Shown piece after piece: positions 1 through 6,947 of a DNA stretch of 21,015 bases (the stretch's first letter is position 1; each line of letters starts with the position of its first letter). The stretch covers positions 1 through 21,015 of the forward strand of contig CAKTXO010000019.1 in the NCBI GenBank assembly GCA_934630985.1. Direction: 5' to 3'. The notes beneath the pieces are model-generated. The model was not told where the DNA came from. It was given only the letters and a program-made list of their open reading frames with translations, and made no database searches. The DNA comes from an uncultured Oscillospiraceae bacterium. Lineage in GTDB: Bacteria; Bacillota; Clostridia; Oscillospirales; Oscillospiraceae. The position numbers were made by a program, and so were the translations under genes.

Positions 1-543
1 AACATCCTCTACACCCTGCTGGTTCTGACCTACTCCGCCTTCTGCCTGACCTCTCTGGACACCGCCACCCGTCTGGCTCGGTTCATGTTCCAGGAGTTCT
101 GGATTGACGGCACCAAGGGTGAGACCCCCGAGAACGTCACCGGCCTGAAGAAGGTCATGGCCAACCCCTACATTTCCACCGGCATCACCGTGGTTCTGGG
201 CATCCTGCTGGGTCTGAACGGCTACGCCAAGATCTGGGCTCTGTTCGGCTCCGCCAACCAGCTGCTGGCTGCCCTGGGTCTGCTGGCTGTGGCTACCTGG
301 CTGGGCAACGTGGGCAAGGACAACAAGATGTTCCTGGTTCCCATGGCCTTCATGCTCTGCGTCACCATCGCCTCCCTGCTGATCAACTCCTGGCAGCAGT
401 TCAACGTCATCTTGGCCGGCGGTGCCGACTGGGGCCCCTACGTTCAGGTGGTTCTGGGTCTGATGCTGGTGATTCTGGCTGTGGTTCTGGCCATCGAGGG
501 CGTTACCACCATCGCAAAGCAGAAGAAAACCGCCAAGGCCTGA
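1..543 (+). CDS. cstA: CstA-family carbon starvation / peptide transporter, C-terminal part
   Basis: The frame is open from base 1 to the TGA at 541-543, giving the last 180 residues of a protein that starts outside the window. The visible part begins with a stretch ending SLDTATRLARF and later has LFGSANQLLAA; both are typical of the CstA/BtsT family of inner-membrane transporters for peptides or pyruvate. About four to five hydrophobic segments follow one another, including ISTGITVVLGILLGL, the ANQLLAALGLLAVATWL segment, MFLVPMAFMLCVTIASLLI and a final VVLGLMLVILAVVLAI, ending in a short basic tail (KQKKTAKA). Family members are usually over 500 residues, so roughly two thirds is missing to the left. 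The gene ends in a clear terminator, so it is the last gene of its unit. Which substrate this member carries cannot be told from the C-terminus. Confidence 0.88.
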   Translation, partial: NILYTLLVLTYSAFCLTSLDTATRLARFMFQEFWIDGTKGETPENVTGLKKVMANPYISTGITVVLGILLGLNGYAKIWALFGSANQLLAALGLLAVATWLGNVGKDNKMFLVPMAFMLCVTIASLLINSWQQFNVILAGGADWGPYVQVVLGLMLVILAVVLAIEGVTTIAKQKKTAKA

Positions 544-563
544 TTCTTCCGTTCCGTGAAATT

Positions 564-594
564 CCCCGGATGCAATCGCATCCGGGGAGTTTTT
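564..594 (+). terminator. Rho-independent terminator after cstA
   Basis: A perfect 10-bp stem (CCCCGGATGC / GCATCCGGGG) with a 4-base loop AATC at 574-577 is followed by AG and a run of five T. It lies 20 bases after the cstA stop. Confidence 0.9.
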
Positions 595-625
595 CTGGGC
601 ACATATGACCCCAATGGAAGGATGG

Positions 626-922
626 CATTGCGAACCAGCGTGGTGCTCCGCGCAGCGAATCAAAATCCTAATGACTGCCGGTGGCAGTCATACCTTAATG
701 TAGCACGCTGGTGTGGCAATCCGTTTTCCCCCTTGGCTCCCCTTTGGGGGAGCTGGCGGCAAAGCCGACTGAGAGGGTAAAAAACGCCCTCTCCGCCTTC
801 GGCACCTCTCCCACTGGGAGAGGCAAGGCCCTCATCCGTCACGGCTGCGCCGTGCCACCTTCCCCCCAAGGGAAGGCTTAGGAAACGGATTGCCACACCA
901 GTCTGCGGACTGGTTCGCAATG
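626..922. repeat. Composite hairpin repeat element with CATTGCGAACCAG inverted ends
   Basis: This fills most of the 506-bp gap between cstA and the MATE gene and has no convincing coding frame. It starts with CATTGCGAACCAG (626-638) and ends with its exact inverted copy CTGGTTCGCAATG (910-922). Inside are a perfect 9-bp hairpin ATGACTGCC/GGCAGTCAT (671-691), a unit around GGGGGAGCTGGCGGC...GACTGAGAGGGT (about 736-779), and a unit CTCATCCGTCACGG...GGGAAGGCTT (831-879). The internal part is closely repeated at 12151-12436, and single pieces recur at 14889-14998, 16393-16525 and 19409-19454. It looks like a non-autonomous dispersed element built from REP-like palindromes. No transposase is present. 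Confidence 0.8.
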
Positions 923-970
923 ACATGCGTTATACGACAATCCTCTAGGGAATCATAGGAATGTACCCCC

Positions 971-998
971 TTGCACTTTTCTAAAAATCGATTATAAT
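971..998 (+). promoter_or_regulatory. Sigma-A promoter of the MATE gene
   Basis: TTGCAC (971-976) and a perfect TATAAT (993-998) are separated by 16 bases, inside an AT-rich stretch that contrasts with the GC-rich repeat to its left. The predicted transcript starts near 1005, about 45 bases before the GTG start. Confidence 0.7.
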
Positions 999-1049
999 AA
1001 CAATACTATGTCAAATCTATGTAAAATTCTTGTTAGGAGGGTATAACCT

Positions 1050-2402
1050 GTGGCTAAGCCCAACCGGGGAATGCTGGACGGCCCGCTGCTTCCCGCCATT
1101 GTTTCCTACGCAATTCCCATTATCTTCACAAGCTTACTTCAGCTGCTGTTCAACGCCGCCGACCTGGTGGTGGTGGGGCAGTTCTGCGGCAGCGTCAGCG
1201 TAGCCGCCGTGGGCTCCACCAGCTCTTTGACCAATCTGATGGTGAATTTCTTCATCGGCCTGTCCATCGGCGCGGGCATTACCGTGGCTCACGGTCTTGG
1301 CAGCCGGGAGGATAGGGTGGTGCAGAACACCATCCACACCGCCATCCCCACGGCTCTGGTCAGCGGCGTGGCTCTGACCATCGTCGGCGTATGCTTCTGC
1401 CGCAATTTCCTGGAAATGATGGGCACTCCGGACAACGTCCTGCCCCTTTCCACCGTTTACATGCAGATTTATTTCTGCGGCAGCACCTTCACCATGGTCT
1501 ATAATTTCTGCGCCGCCATTTTACGGGCAGCGGGAGATACCAAGGGGCCGCTGGCTTACCTGACCATTGCGGGCATTGTGAACGTGATTCTGAATATTTT
1601 CTTCGTCACCCAGCTGGATATGAACGTGGCCGGTGTGGCTCTGGCCACCACCATCTCCCAGGGCATTTCCGCGGTGCTGGTCGTCCGGGCCTTGATGCGC
1701 CGGACGGATGCCTGCCGTTTCGACATTCGGAAAATGAAGTTTCACCGGGCTCAGCTGTCGAAAATTCTCCGGCTGGGTCTGCCGGCCGGCATTCAGAGTT
1801 CTCTGTTTTCCATTTCCAATGTGCTGATTCAGTCCTCCGTCAACTCCTTCGGGGACGTGTGTATGTCCGGCAGTGCCGCCTCCGCCAATATCGAGGGCTT
1901 CGTCTTTGCCATTCAGGATTCCTTCCAGCAGACGGCGGTAAACTTCACCGGCCAGAATATGGGCGCTCACAAGTTCCGCCGGGCCCGGCGGATTCTGTGG
2001 ACCTGCATGGGCTGCGTGACGGTGGTGGGTATGGTCTTCGGCTTCTCCGCCTGGTACTTTGGGGAGCAGCTGCTGTCCATTTACATCACCGACTCCCCCA
2101 CGGCCACAGCCTACGGCATGGTGCGGCTGGGCTTCATTACCCTGCCCTATTTCCTCTGCGGTCAGATGAATGTGTCCACCGGTGCGCTGCGGGGCATGGG
2201 AGCCTCCCTGACGCCCATGATCATCTCCGTTCTGGGTATCTGCGCCTTCCGGGTATTCTGGATTTACACCTTCTTCCGAGCCTTCCACACCCCGGAGTGT
2301 CTGTTTGTCTCCTACCCCATTTCCTGGATTCTCACTCTGGTCGCCCAGATGATCGCCTATTTCCTGATTTGCAGGAAGTATCCGAAAGAAGATTGTACCT
2401 AA
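1050..2402 (+). CDS. MATE-family multidrug/cation antiporter
   Basis: Predicted 450-residue integral membrane protein of the MATE (multi antimicrobial extrusion) family, which exports drugs or metabolites in exchange for Na+ or H+. The N-terminus (GPLLPAIVSYAIPIIFTSLLQ, then FNAADLVVVGQF at about 31-42) is the family signature. The typical twelve hydrophobic helices run in two halves, with the repeat of the fold starting near residue 235 (ILRLGLPAGIQSSLFSISN). Length matches the family's 440-460 residues. The GTG start is chosen because AGGAGG (1035-1040) sits 9 bases upstream and no better ATG lies nearby. The gene is monocistronic, with its own promoter and a terminator 2 bases after the stop. 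Substrate is not predictable. Confidence 0.92.
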   Translation: MAKPNRGMLDGPLLPAIVSYAIPIIFTSLLQLLFNAADLVVVGQFCGSVSVAAVGSTSSLTNLMVNFFIGLSIGAGITVAHGLGSREDRVVQNTIHTAIPTALVSGVALTIVGVCFCRNFLEMMGTPDNVLPLSTVYMQIYFCGSTFTMVYNFCAAILRAAGDTKGPLAYLTIAGIVNVILNIFFVTQLDMNVAGVALATTISQGISAVLVVRALMRRTDACRFDIRKMKFHRAQLSKILRLGLPAGIQSSLFSISNVLIQSSVNSFGDVCMSGSAASANIEGFVFAIQDSFQQTAVNFTGQNMGAHKFRRARRILWTCMGCVTVVGMVFGFSAWYFGEQLLSIYITDSPTATAYGMVRLGFITLPYFLCGQMNVSTGALRGMGASLTPMIISVLGICAFRVFWIYTFFRAFHTPECLFVSYPISWILTLVAQMIAYFLICRKYPKEDCT

Positions 2403-2403
2403 A

Positions 2404-2435
2404 AAACACCGCCTGCTTTTTCGCAGGCGGTGTTT
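2404..2435. terminator. Bidirectional terminator between MATE gene and phosphoribosyltransferase
   Basis: A perfect 13-bp stem (2404-2416 with 2423-2435, core ACACCGCCTGC/GCAGGCGGTGT) has a TTTTTC loop. A-run on the left (2401-2406) and T-run on the right let it work for the convergent genes on both strands. Confidence 0.88.
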
Positions 2436-2449
2436 CGTTTCTCGCTTCC

Positions 2450-3004
2450 TTAGCCCAGCACCGTTCCGTCAGGGTGGAACAGGGGCAGCTTTTCCAGGTA
2501 AATCAGATCCTTGCGCTCCTGGGCGTCGCCCTCGGCAAGGATGGCCATCCGGCCGCAGATGGTACCGCCGGCCTTTTCCACCAGGGCTTCCAGGGCGTGG
2601 AGGCTTTCGCCGGTGGAAATCACGTCGTCCACGATCAGAATTTTCTTACCCTTCATCAGCGCCGCGTCCGCGCCGTCCAGATACAGGTTCTGCTCCTTGG
2701 CGGTGGTAATGGAGTGGACGCTGACACCGAAGATATCCCGCATGTACAGCTTGGGGCCTTTGCGCGCCAGGATGTACTTCTGGTTCCCGGCCTGACGGGC
2801 CATTTCATGGGCCAGAGGAATGCCCTTGGCCTCGGCGGTGATGATATAGTCATATTCGGGAGCCCGGGCCAGCAGCTCCTTAGCGCAGGCCACGGTCAGC
2901 TCAGGGTCGCCGAAAATGACGAAGCCCGCAATGGACAGATTCTCGTTCAGAGGGCAGATGGGAAGATCCCGCTCCAGCCCGGCGATGGTCATATGATGGT
3001 ACAT
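2450..3004 (-). CDS. Purine-type phosphoribosyltransferase (Apt-like)
   Basis: Predicted 184-residue cytoplasmic type I phosphoribosyltransferase, which joins a nucleobase to PRPP for salvage. The PRPP-binding motif ILIVDDVISTGES is at residues 122-134. An upstream YDYIITAEAKGIPLAHEMA segment (51-69) and the RKGPKLYM segment (81-88) match the adenine phosphoribosyltransferase branch better than Xpt or HprT. The frame stays open 30 codons further upstream, but ATG at 3004 is chosen because AAGGAGA lies 8 bases before it and the predicted promoter lies inside the upstream extension. The gene has its own promoter and ends at the bidirectional terminator. Base specificity (adenine, or another purine) is not decided by the sequence, so no gene symbol is given. 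Some Clostridia carry such Apt-like proteins with unclear roles, and a regulatory function is possible. Confidence 0.85.
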   Translation of the reverse strand: MYHHMTIAGLERDLPICPLNENLSIAGFVIFGDPELTVACAKELLARAPEYDYIITAEAKGIPLAHEMARQAGNQKYILARKGPKLYMRDIFGVSVHSITTAKEQNLYLDGADAALMKGKKILIVDDVISTGESLHALEALVEKAGGTICGRMAILAEGDAQERKDLIYLEKLPLFHPDGTVLG

Positions 3005-3053
3005 GGGAAGCATCTCCTTATTTTTGGGAGCAGGGCTCCGTTTATCTGGTTTT

Positions 3054-3081
3054 ATTATACAACGAGGGGGCGAAAAGTCAA
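3054..3081 (-). promoter_or_regulatory. Sigma-A promoter of the phosphoribosyltransferase gene
   Basis: Read on the minus strand: TTGACT (3081-3076), a 16-base spacer, then a perfect TATAAT (3059-3054). Transcription would start near 3047, giving a leader of about 43 bases. That is too short for a purine riboswitch, and none is seen. Confidence 0.75.
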
Positions 3082-3111
3082 GGCGGCACCACACAATTCG
3101 GCAGAAGATGC

Positions 3112-3261
3112 GGAAAAACCCCCGATGGGCGAACCATCGGGGGCTTTCGCTTGGGGTTTGGAAAGAAGAGAGGTAGAAAAGAGGATTCTACGGAGTTTGA
3201 AAGGAGGCGGCTCACGGCTTCCGCAACCTTTCTTGTCTTTAGAATACTTGGTGGTTTTGAA
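3112..3261 (-). ncRNA. Candidate structured small RNA of about 150 nt
   Basis: A gene-free stretch on the minus strand has three signals in the right order. First is a promoter-like pair upstream (3268-3296). Second is nested pairing: an outer ATTCTA (3245-3240) with TAGAAT (3190-3185), enclosing GAAAGG (3232-3227) with CCTTTC (3204-3199), then GCGG (3224-3221) with CCGC (3210-3207). Third is a strong hairpin plus T-run terminator (3114-3143). It ends upstream of the phosphoribosyltransferase promoter, so it would be a stand-alone transcript, not that gene's leader. It matches no RNA family I can recognise; purine riboswitch, T-box and SRP RNA cores were looked for and not seen. The sequence alone does not prove transcription. 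Confidence 0.33.
3114..3143 (-). terminator. Minus-strand terminator upstream of the phosphoribosyltransferase promoter
   Basis: A perfect 10-bp stem (3119-3128 with 3134-3143, CCCCCGATGG/CCATCGGGGG) with loop GCGAA is followed on the minus strand by TTTTT (3118-3114). No coding gene ends directly before it, so it must stop either his read-through or a small RNA. On the plus strand the following CTTTCGCTT is a poor T-run. Confidence 0.75.
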
Positions 3262-3267
3262 CAACAA

Positions 3268-3296
3268 ATAACAGAATTGAAAACAAAATTCGACAA
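3268..3296 (-). promoter_or_regulatory. Possible promoter of the candidate small RNA
   Basis: On the minus strand, TTGTCG (3296-3291) and TGTTAT (3273-3268) are 17 bases apart in an AT-rich island (about 3240-3300). Each hexamer matches consensus at four to five positions. It is suggestive only. Confidence 0.35.
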
Positions 3297-3379
3297 ATTT
3301 GTTAACAGCCGGGCGGCGGGTCGCCGCAGACGATGTGTGCCCGGCTGGTCTGATATCGATGCACCATTGGGTATTGCAG

Positions 3380-3600
3380 TGTAGCAATCCTCCCGGTACT
3401 TCCGGGAACTTCCGACGAGGCGTAAGGCTCCCCTTGCTGATCAAGAGGAGCTGCCCCAGTGCGCACACTGGGGCTGAGGGGATCAGAACTCCCATCTTTT
3501 TGTGTGTTTTCATTGACGCAATTTTACAATCCCTCAGTCAAAAATCAAAGATTTTTGCCAGCTCCCTTTACACAAGGGAGCTGGGGGTGCTCCCGCACCA
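3380..3600. repeat. Hairpin-rich intergenic repeats downstream of hisIE
   Basis: This gap has no credible gene. It holds several palindromes: GCCCCAGTG/CACTGGGGC (3453-3474, loop CGCA), CCAGCTCCCTT/AAGGGAGCTGG (3558-3584), and GGTGC/GCACC close to 3586-3599. The context GAGGAGCTG-hairpin-GCTGAGGGG (about 3446-3480) resembles the GGAGCTGGCGGC...GACTGAGAGGG unit in the elements at 626-922 and 12151-12436, so it is probably a diverged member of the same dispersed repeat family. Confidence 0.55.
3540..3584 (-). terminator. Possible his operon terminator
   Basis: About 50 bases after the hisIE stop on the minus strand, an 11-bp perfect stem (3584-3574 with 3568-3558) is followed by an A/T-rich stretch that itself folds as AAAAATC-TTT-GATTTTT. 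The T-run is not directly at the stem base, so termination here is only plausible. The terminator at 3114-3143 could serve as a back-up. Confidence 0.38.
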
Positions 3601-3636
3601 GTGCGTTTTGGATCGTTCATTGCAACACGGCAATGC

Positions 3637-4287
3637 TTATTTCGTCATCTTCTCCTGCTTGACCTTATGGTCGATGATATGCCGGCTGGCAAGCTCGGCG
3701 CGGATATCCTCCACGGAAATCCCCAGCTCCACCATCAGCACCAGCACATGGTAGGCAAGGTCGGCGATCTCATAGACGGTCTCCGCCTTGTCCTGCGCCT
3801 TGCCCGCGATGATGACCTCGGTGCTCTCCTCGCCCACCTTCTTGAGAATCTTGTCCAGACCCTTCTGGAAAAGATAGGTGGTGTAGGAGCCTTCCGGCAG
3901 TTCCTTTTTCCGGCTCTGAAGCAGCTGATAAAGCCCCTCCAACTGGAACTTTTCGCCCTTTTCTCCGAAAATCGGGTTGTGGAAGCAGCTTTCCGCCCCG
4001 GTGTGACAGGCAGGGCCGTCCTTTTTCACCCGCACCTCCAATGCGTCCCCGTCGCAGTCGGCGGTGACGGACACGATGTGCTGATAATTGCCGCTGGTCT
4101 CCCCCTTGAGCCACAGCTCCTGCCGGGAGCGGCTCCAGAAGCAGGTAAGCCCCTTCTCCAGGGAGATGTTCAGGCTCTCTCGGTTCATATAGGCAAGGGT
4201 CAGGAGTTTCCCGGTTTCGTCGTCGATGACCACCGCGGGAATCAGACCCTTTTCATCAAATTTCAGTTCCTCCACATTCATATTCAT
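3637..4287 (-). CDS. hisIE: Bifunctional phosphoribosyl-AMP cyclohydrolase / phosphoribosyl-ATP diphosphatase
   Basis: Catalyses steps 2 and 3 of histidine synthesis: removal of pyrophosphate from PR-ATP (C-terminal HisE part) and opening of the adenine ring of PR-AMP (N-terminal HisI part). The 216-residue protein shows the HisI zinc/magnesium site as DCDGD (77-81) with Cys94, His95 and Cys101, after the TLAYMN and CFWSRSR motifs. HisE starts near residue 118 and contains the acidic VGEESTEV helix (151-158) and the AYHVLVLM helix. Length fits two-domain HisIE. The start at 4287 gives the 4-base ATGA overlap with hisF used elsewhere in the operon. However, a GAGG motif lies only two bases before it and eight before a second ATG at 4281, so the protein may be two residues shorter. 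It is the last gene of the operon. Confidence 0.96.
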   Translation of the reverse strand: MNMNVEELKFDEKGLIPAVVIDDETGKLLTLAYMNRESLNISLEKGLTCFWSRSRQELWLKGETSGNYQHIVSVTADCDGDALEVRVKKDGPACHTGAESCFHNPIFGEKGEKFQLEGLYQLLQSRKKELPEGSYTTYLFQKGLDKILKKVGEESTEVIIAGKAQDKAETVYEIADLAYHVLVLMVELGISVEDIRAELASRHIIDHKVKQEKMTK

Positions 4288-5042
4288 AACCTCACAGAAA
4301 TGTCGTTTTCCCGGAGAACCGCTTTCAGCTCCGGGATTTTCACCTGACCGAAGTGGAAAATGGAAGCCGCCAGCCCCGCGTCCACCTTGGGAAGGGTTTT
4401 GAAAAGCGTCACAAAGTCCTCCACGCACCCGGCGCCGCCGGAGGCAATCACCGGCACGTCCACGGCCTCCGACACCGCCTCCAACATGGGAAGGTCGAAG
4501 CCGCCCTTGACCCCGTCGGTGTCGATGGAATTGAGCACCACTTCCCCCGCGCCGTTCCGGACGCACCGGGTAATCCAGGAAATGGCCTCCATTCCCGTGT
4601 CCTCCCGGCCGCCCTTGGCAAAGACCCGGAAGCTTCCCTCCACCCGCTTTACGTCCGCGGAGAGCACCACGCACTGGTCGCCGTACTTCCGGGCAGCCTG
4701 GCTGATGAGTTCCGGGTTCCGGATGGCTCCGGAGTTCACGCTGACCTTGTCCGCGCCGCATTTGAGCACCCGGTCAAAATCCTCCAGGGTGTTGATGCCG
4801 CCGCCAACGGTCAGGGGGATAAAAATGGTGGAGGCCACCTCGGTCAAGATATCCGTGAACAGCTTCCGCCCCTCGCTGGAAGCGGTAATGTCATAGAACA
4901 CCAGCTCGTCGGCTCCGTTCTCGCTGTAGTATTTCCCCAACTCCACCGGCGAGGACACGTCCTGAAGTCCCTGGAAATTGGTGCCCTTCACCACCCGGCC
5001 GTTTTTCACGTCCAGGCAGGGGATAATCCGTTTTGTAATCAT
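4284..5042 (-). CDS. hisF: Imidazole glycerol phosphate synthase, cyclase subunit HisF
   Basis: The 252-residue (beta/alpha)8-barrel subunit closes the imidazole ring from PRFAR using ammonia passed on by HisH, giving imidazole glycerol phosphate and AICAR. Both catalytic aspartates are visible: Asp11 in IIPCLDVKNGRVVKG and Asp130 in VVLSADVKR. The phosphate-binding VGGGI loop (79-83) and a second one at ASGGAG are also present. It starts with an ATG that overlaps the hisA stop by 4 bases, and its own stop overlaps hisIE. HisH is encoded two genes upstream, so both subunits come from the same transcript. Confidence 0.97.
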   Translation of the reverse strand: MITKRIIPCLDVKNGRVVKGTNFQGLQDVSSPVELGKYYSENGADELVFYDITASSEGRKLFTDILTEVASTIFIPLTVGGGINTLEDFDRVLKCGADKVSVNSGAIRNPELISQAARKYGDQCVVLSADVKRVEGSFRVFAKGGREDTGMEAISWITRCVRNGAGEVVLNSIDTDGVKGGFDLPMLEAVSEAVDVPVIASGGAGCVEDFVTLFKTLPKVDAGLAASIFHFGQVKIPELKAVLRENDISVRL

Positions 5043-5752
5043 TTTGCCGCCTCCACTGCCTGCCGGAGGTCAATGGCTCCGATGTAATAGGCCTTGCCGA
5101 TGATGGCTCCGTGGAGTCCCATAGCCGCCAGGGCTTTCACATCCTCCAAGTTGGAGACCCCGCCGGAGGCAATCAGGTCAATGGAAAATTTTTCCGACAG
5201 CTCCCGGTAAAGCCCCCGATTGGTGCCCTCCATGGCTCCGTCCCGGGAGATGTCCGTGCAGATGACGGTTTTTACCCCCAGGCTCTCCATCTGCCGGAAG
5301 AAATCAAAGACCGTCAGGTCGGCAGTCTCCGTCCAGCCCTTGATGGCCACGAGGCCCTCCTTCAAGTCAACGCCCACGGCGATTTTCTCGCCGTATGTTT
5401 CCAGCGCCGCTTTCAGGAAGTCCGGATCCTTCACCGCCGCCGTGCCCAGAATCACCCGGCCAACGCCGATGGAAAGATAGCTTTCCACCGTCTCCATGCT
5501 CCGGATGCCGCCGCCCACCTGGGCGAAAAGGCCGGTGGATCTCACGATTTTTTCGATGACCGCCAGATTCTCCGGTCTGCCGGTTTTGGCTCCCTCTAAG
5601 TCCACCAGGTGGATGCGAGAGGCTCCGGCGGCGGCGAATTCCCGGGCGGCATCGCAGGGGTTCTCCCGATAGACGGTCATCCGGGCATAGTCGCCCTGAA
5701 ACAGCCGGACGGCCTTGCCGCCGTAAAGATCGATTGCGGGATAAATGTACAT
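5039..5752 (-). CDS. hisA: ProFAR isomerase HisA
   Basis: The 237-residue barrel enzyme converts ProFAR to PRFAR by an Amadori rearrangement. It is a paralogue of HisF, visible in the shared half-barrel motifs: Asp8 in YPAIDLYGGKAVRL, Asp129 in VGVDLKEG, the phosphate loops QVGGGIRS (78-85) and IASGGV, and the CTDISRDGAMEG segment. The ATG at 5752 is preceded by GGAGGG. It is the only his junction with a gap: 11 bases separate it from the hisH stop. It overlaps hisF by 4 bases. Confidence 0.97.
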   Translation of the reverse strand: MYIYPAIDLYGGKAVRLFQGDYARMTVYRENPCDAAREFAAAGASRIHLVDLEGAKTGRPENLAVIEKIVRSTGLFAQVGGGIRSMETVESYLSIGVGRVILGTAAVKDPDFLKAALETYGEKIAVGVDLKEGLVAIKGWTETADLTVFDFFRQMESLGVKTVICTDISRDGAMEGTNRGLYRELSEKFSIDLIASGGVSNLEDVKALAAMGLHGAIIGKAYYIGAIDLRQAVEAAK

Positions 5753-5763
5753 AGCCTGCCCTC

Positions 5764-6366
5764 CTAGATTTCCGCGAACCGGCGCAGAATGGAAAGTCCC
5801 ACGCTGCCGCTTTTCTCCGGGTGGAACTGGCAGCCGAAAAGATTGCCCTGCTCCACCGCGGCGGTGATGGGAATGCCGTAGTCCGTCCAGGCGCTGAGAC
5901 TGTCGGCGCAGTTTTCCCCAAAGAAGGAGTGGACGAAATAGACATACTGGCCGTCCAGGCCTTCCAGCAGCCTGCCGCCGATGACATTCAGCGCGTTCCA
6001 GCCCATGTGGGGAATTTTCAGCCCCTCCGGAAGCCGCCCCTCCATGGGAACCACCTGCCCTTTCAGCAGACCCAGCCCCGGGTGACGGCCGTATTCCAGG
6101 CTTTCCTCAAACAGCAGCTGCATTCCCAGACAAATGCCCAGAAGGGGGATTCCCTTGTCGGCCTGCTCCCGGACGAAATCCGCCATGCCAGTGTCGTTCA
6201 ATTTTTTTGCCGCGTCCGGGAAGGCTCCCACGCCGGGCAGGATCAGCCGGTCGGCCTTTTGCAGCTCCGCTCCGTCGCCGCTGACGAAAACGTCCTGGCC
6301 GATGGCTTTGCAGCTGGCTTGCAGGGAAAAGAGGTTCCCCACGCCGTAGTCGATAATGCCGATCAT
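5764..6366 (-). CDS. hisH: Imidazole glycerol phosphate synthase, glutaminase subunit HisH
   Basis: The 200-residue class I glutamine amidotransferase releases ammonia from glutamine for HisF. The catalytic triad is complete: Cys79 in LLGICLGMQLL, and His182 and Glu184 in CQFHPEKSG. The oxyanion-side PGVGAF loop (44-49) and the IPHMGWN segment (118-124) at the HisF interface are present. The ATG overlaps the hisB stop by 4 bases. Length and motifs are ordinary for the family. Confidence 0.97.
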   Translation of the reverse strand: MIGIIDYGVGNLFSLQASCKAIGQDVFVSGDGAELQKADRLILPGVGAFPDAAKKLNDTGMADFVREQADKGIPLLGICLGMQLLFEESLEYGRHPGLGLLKGQVVPMEGRLPEGLKIPHMGWNALNVIGGRLLEGLDGQYVYFVHSFFGENCADSLSAWTDYGIPITAAVEQGNLFGCQFHPEKSGSVGLSILRRFAEI

Positions 6367-6947
6367 TCCAGAACCCCCTTGGTGGAAGGGATTTTGTCGG
6401 TGCCGTCCAACGCCACCGCCGCCTTCATGGCTCGGCCGAAGGCCTTGAAGGCTCCCTCCACAATGTGGTGGGAGTTGGTGCCGGCCAGCTTTCGCAGATG
6501 CAGGCTCATGGGGCAGCTGCGGACGAAGCCCAGGAAGAATTCTTCCACCAATTCGGTATCAAAGCTCCCGATTTTCTCCGTGGGGATTTCCAGAGCGTCA
6601 TTGAGACTGCTTCGCCCGGAAATGTCCACGGCGGCCAGAATCAGCGCCTCGTCCATGGGCAGAAGGAAGCTGCCGTAGCGGGTAATGCCCCGCTTGTCCC
6701 CCAGAGCCTGCCGGAAGGCCTGACCCAGGCAGATGCCCACGTCCTCCACGCTGTGGTGGTCGTCTACGTCGGTATCTCCCACGCAGCGCACCTCCAGGTC
6801 AAATTTTCCGTGGGCGGCGAACAGGGTGAGCATATGGTTCAGAAACCCCACCCCGGTGCTCACTTCGGTTTTTCCCGTGCCGTCCAGGTTCACTTTCAAA
6901 GAAATGTTGGTTTCCGCGGTATTGCGGGTGATTTCCGCCGTTCTCAT
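6363..6947 (-). CDS. hisB: Imidazoleglycerol-phosphate dehydratase HisB
   Basis: The 194-residue manganese enzyme dehydrates imidazole glycerol phosphate to imidazole acetol phosphate. Metal-binding histidines lie in GFLNHMLTLFAAH (34-46), DHHSVEDVG (63-71) and SHHIVEGAFKA (159-169), the duplicated pattern of the family. This is the monofunctional form: there is no N-terminal HAD-type histidinol-phosphatase domain as in E. coli HisB, so that step must be encoded elsewhere. ATG overlaps the hisC stop by 4 bases, with AGGAGGTG a few bases upstream. Confidence 0.97.
   Translation of the reverse strand: MRTAEITRNTAETNISLKVNLDGTGKTEVSTGVGFLNHMLTLFAAHGKFDLEVRCVGDTDVDDHHSVEDVGICLGQAFRQALGDKRGITRYGSFLLPMDEALILAAVDISGRSSLNDALEIPTEKIGSFDTELVEEFFLGFVRSCPMSLHLRKLAGTNSHHIVEGAFKAFGRAMKAAVALDGTDKIPSTKGVLE

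Noticed and set aside
626-922. CRISPR array
   Set aside because: The repeated palindromes are not regularly spaced and have no constant-length spacers; no cas gene is nearby.
3005-3054. Purine riboswitch upstream of the phosphoribosyltransferase
   Set aside because: The predicted leader is only about 43 bases, and the conserved purine-riboswitch core was not found there or further upstream.
1859-3271. 470-codon open frame on the plus strand spanning the MATE gene end and the phosphoribosyltransferase
   Set aside because: It runs through a terminator and over two well-supported genes, with low-complexity composition. It is a by-product of high GC.
3055-3513. Minus-strand and plus-strand frames of 70-150 codons in the gap after hisIE
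   Set aside because: They cross palindromic repeats, terminators and promoters, have no ribosome binding site, and the peptides look like random translation.
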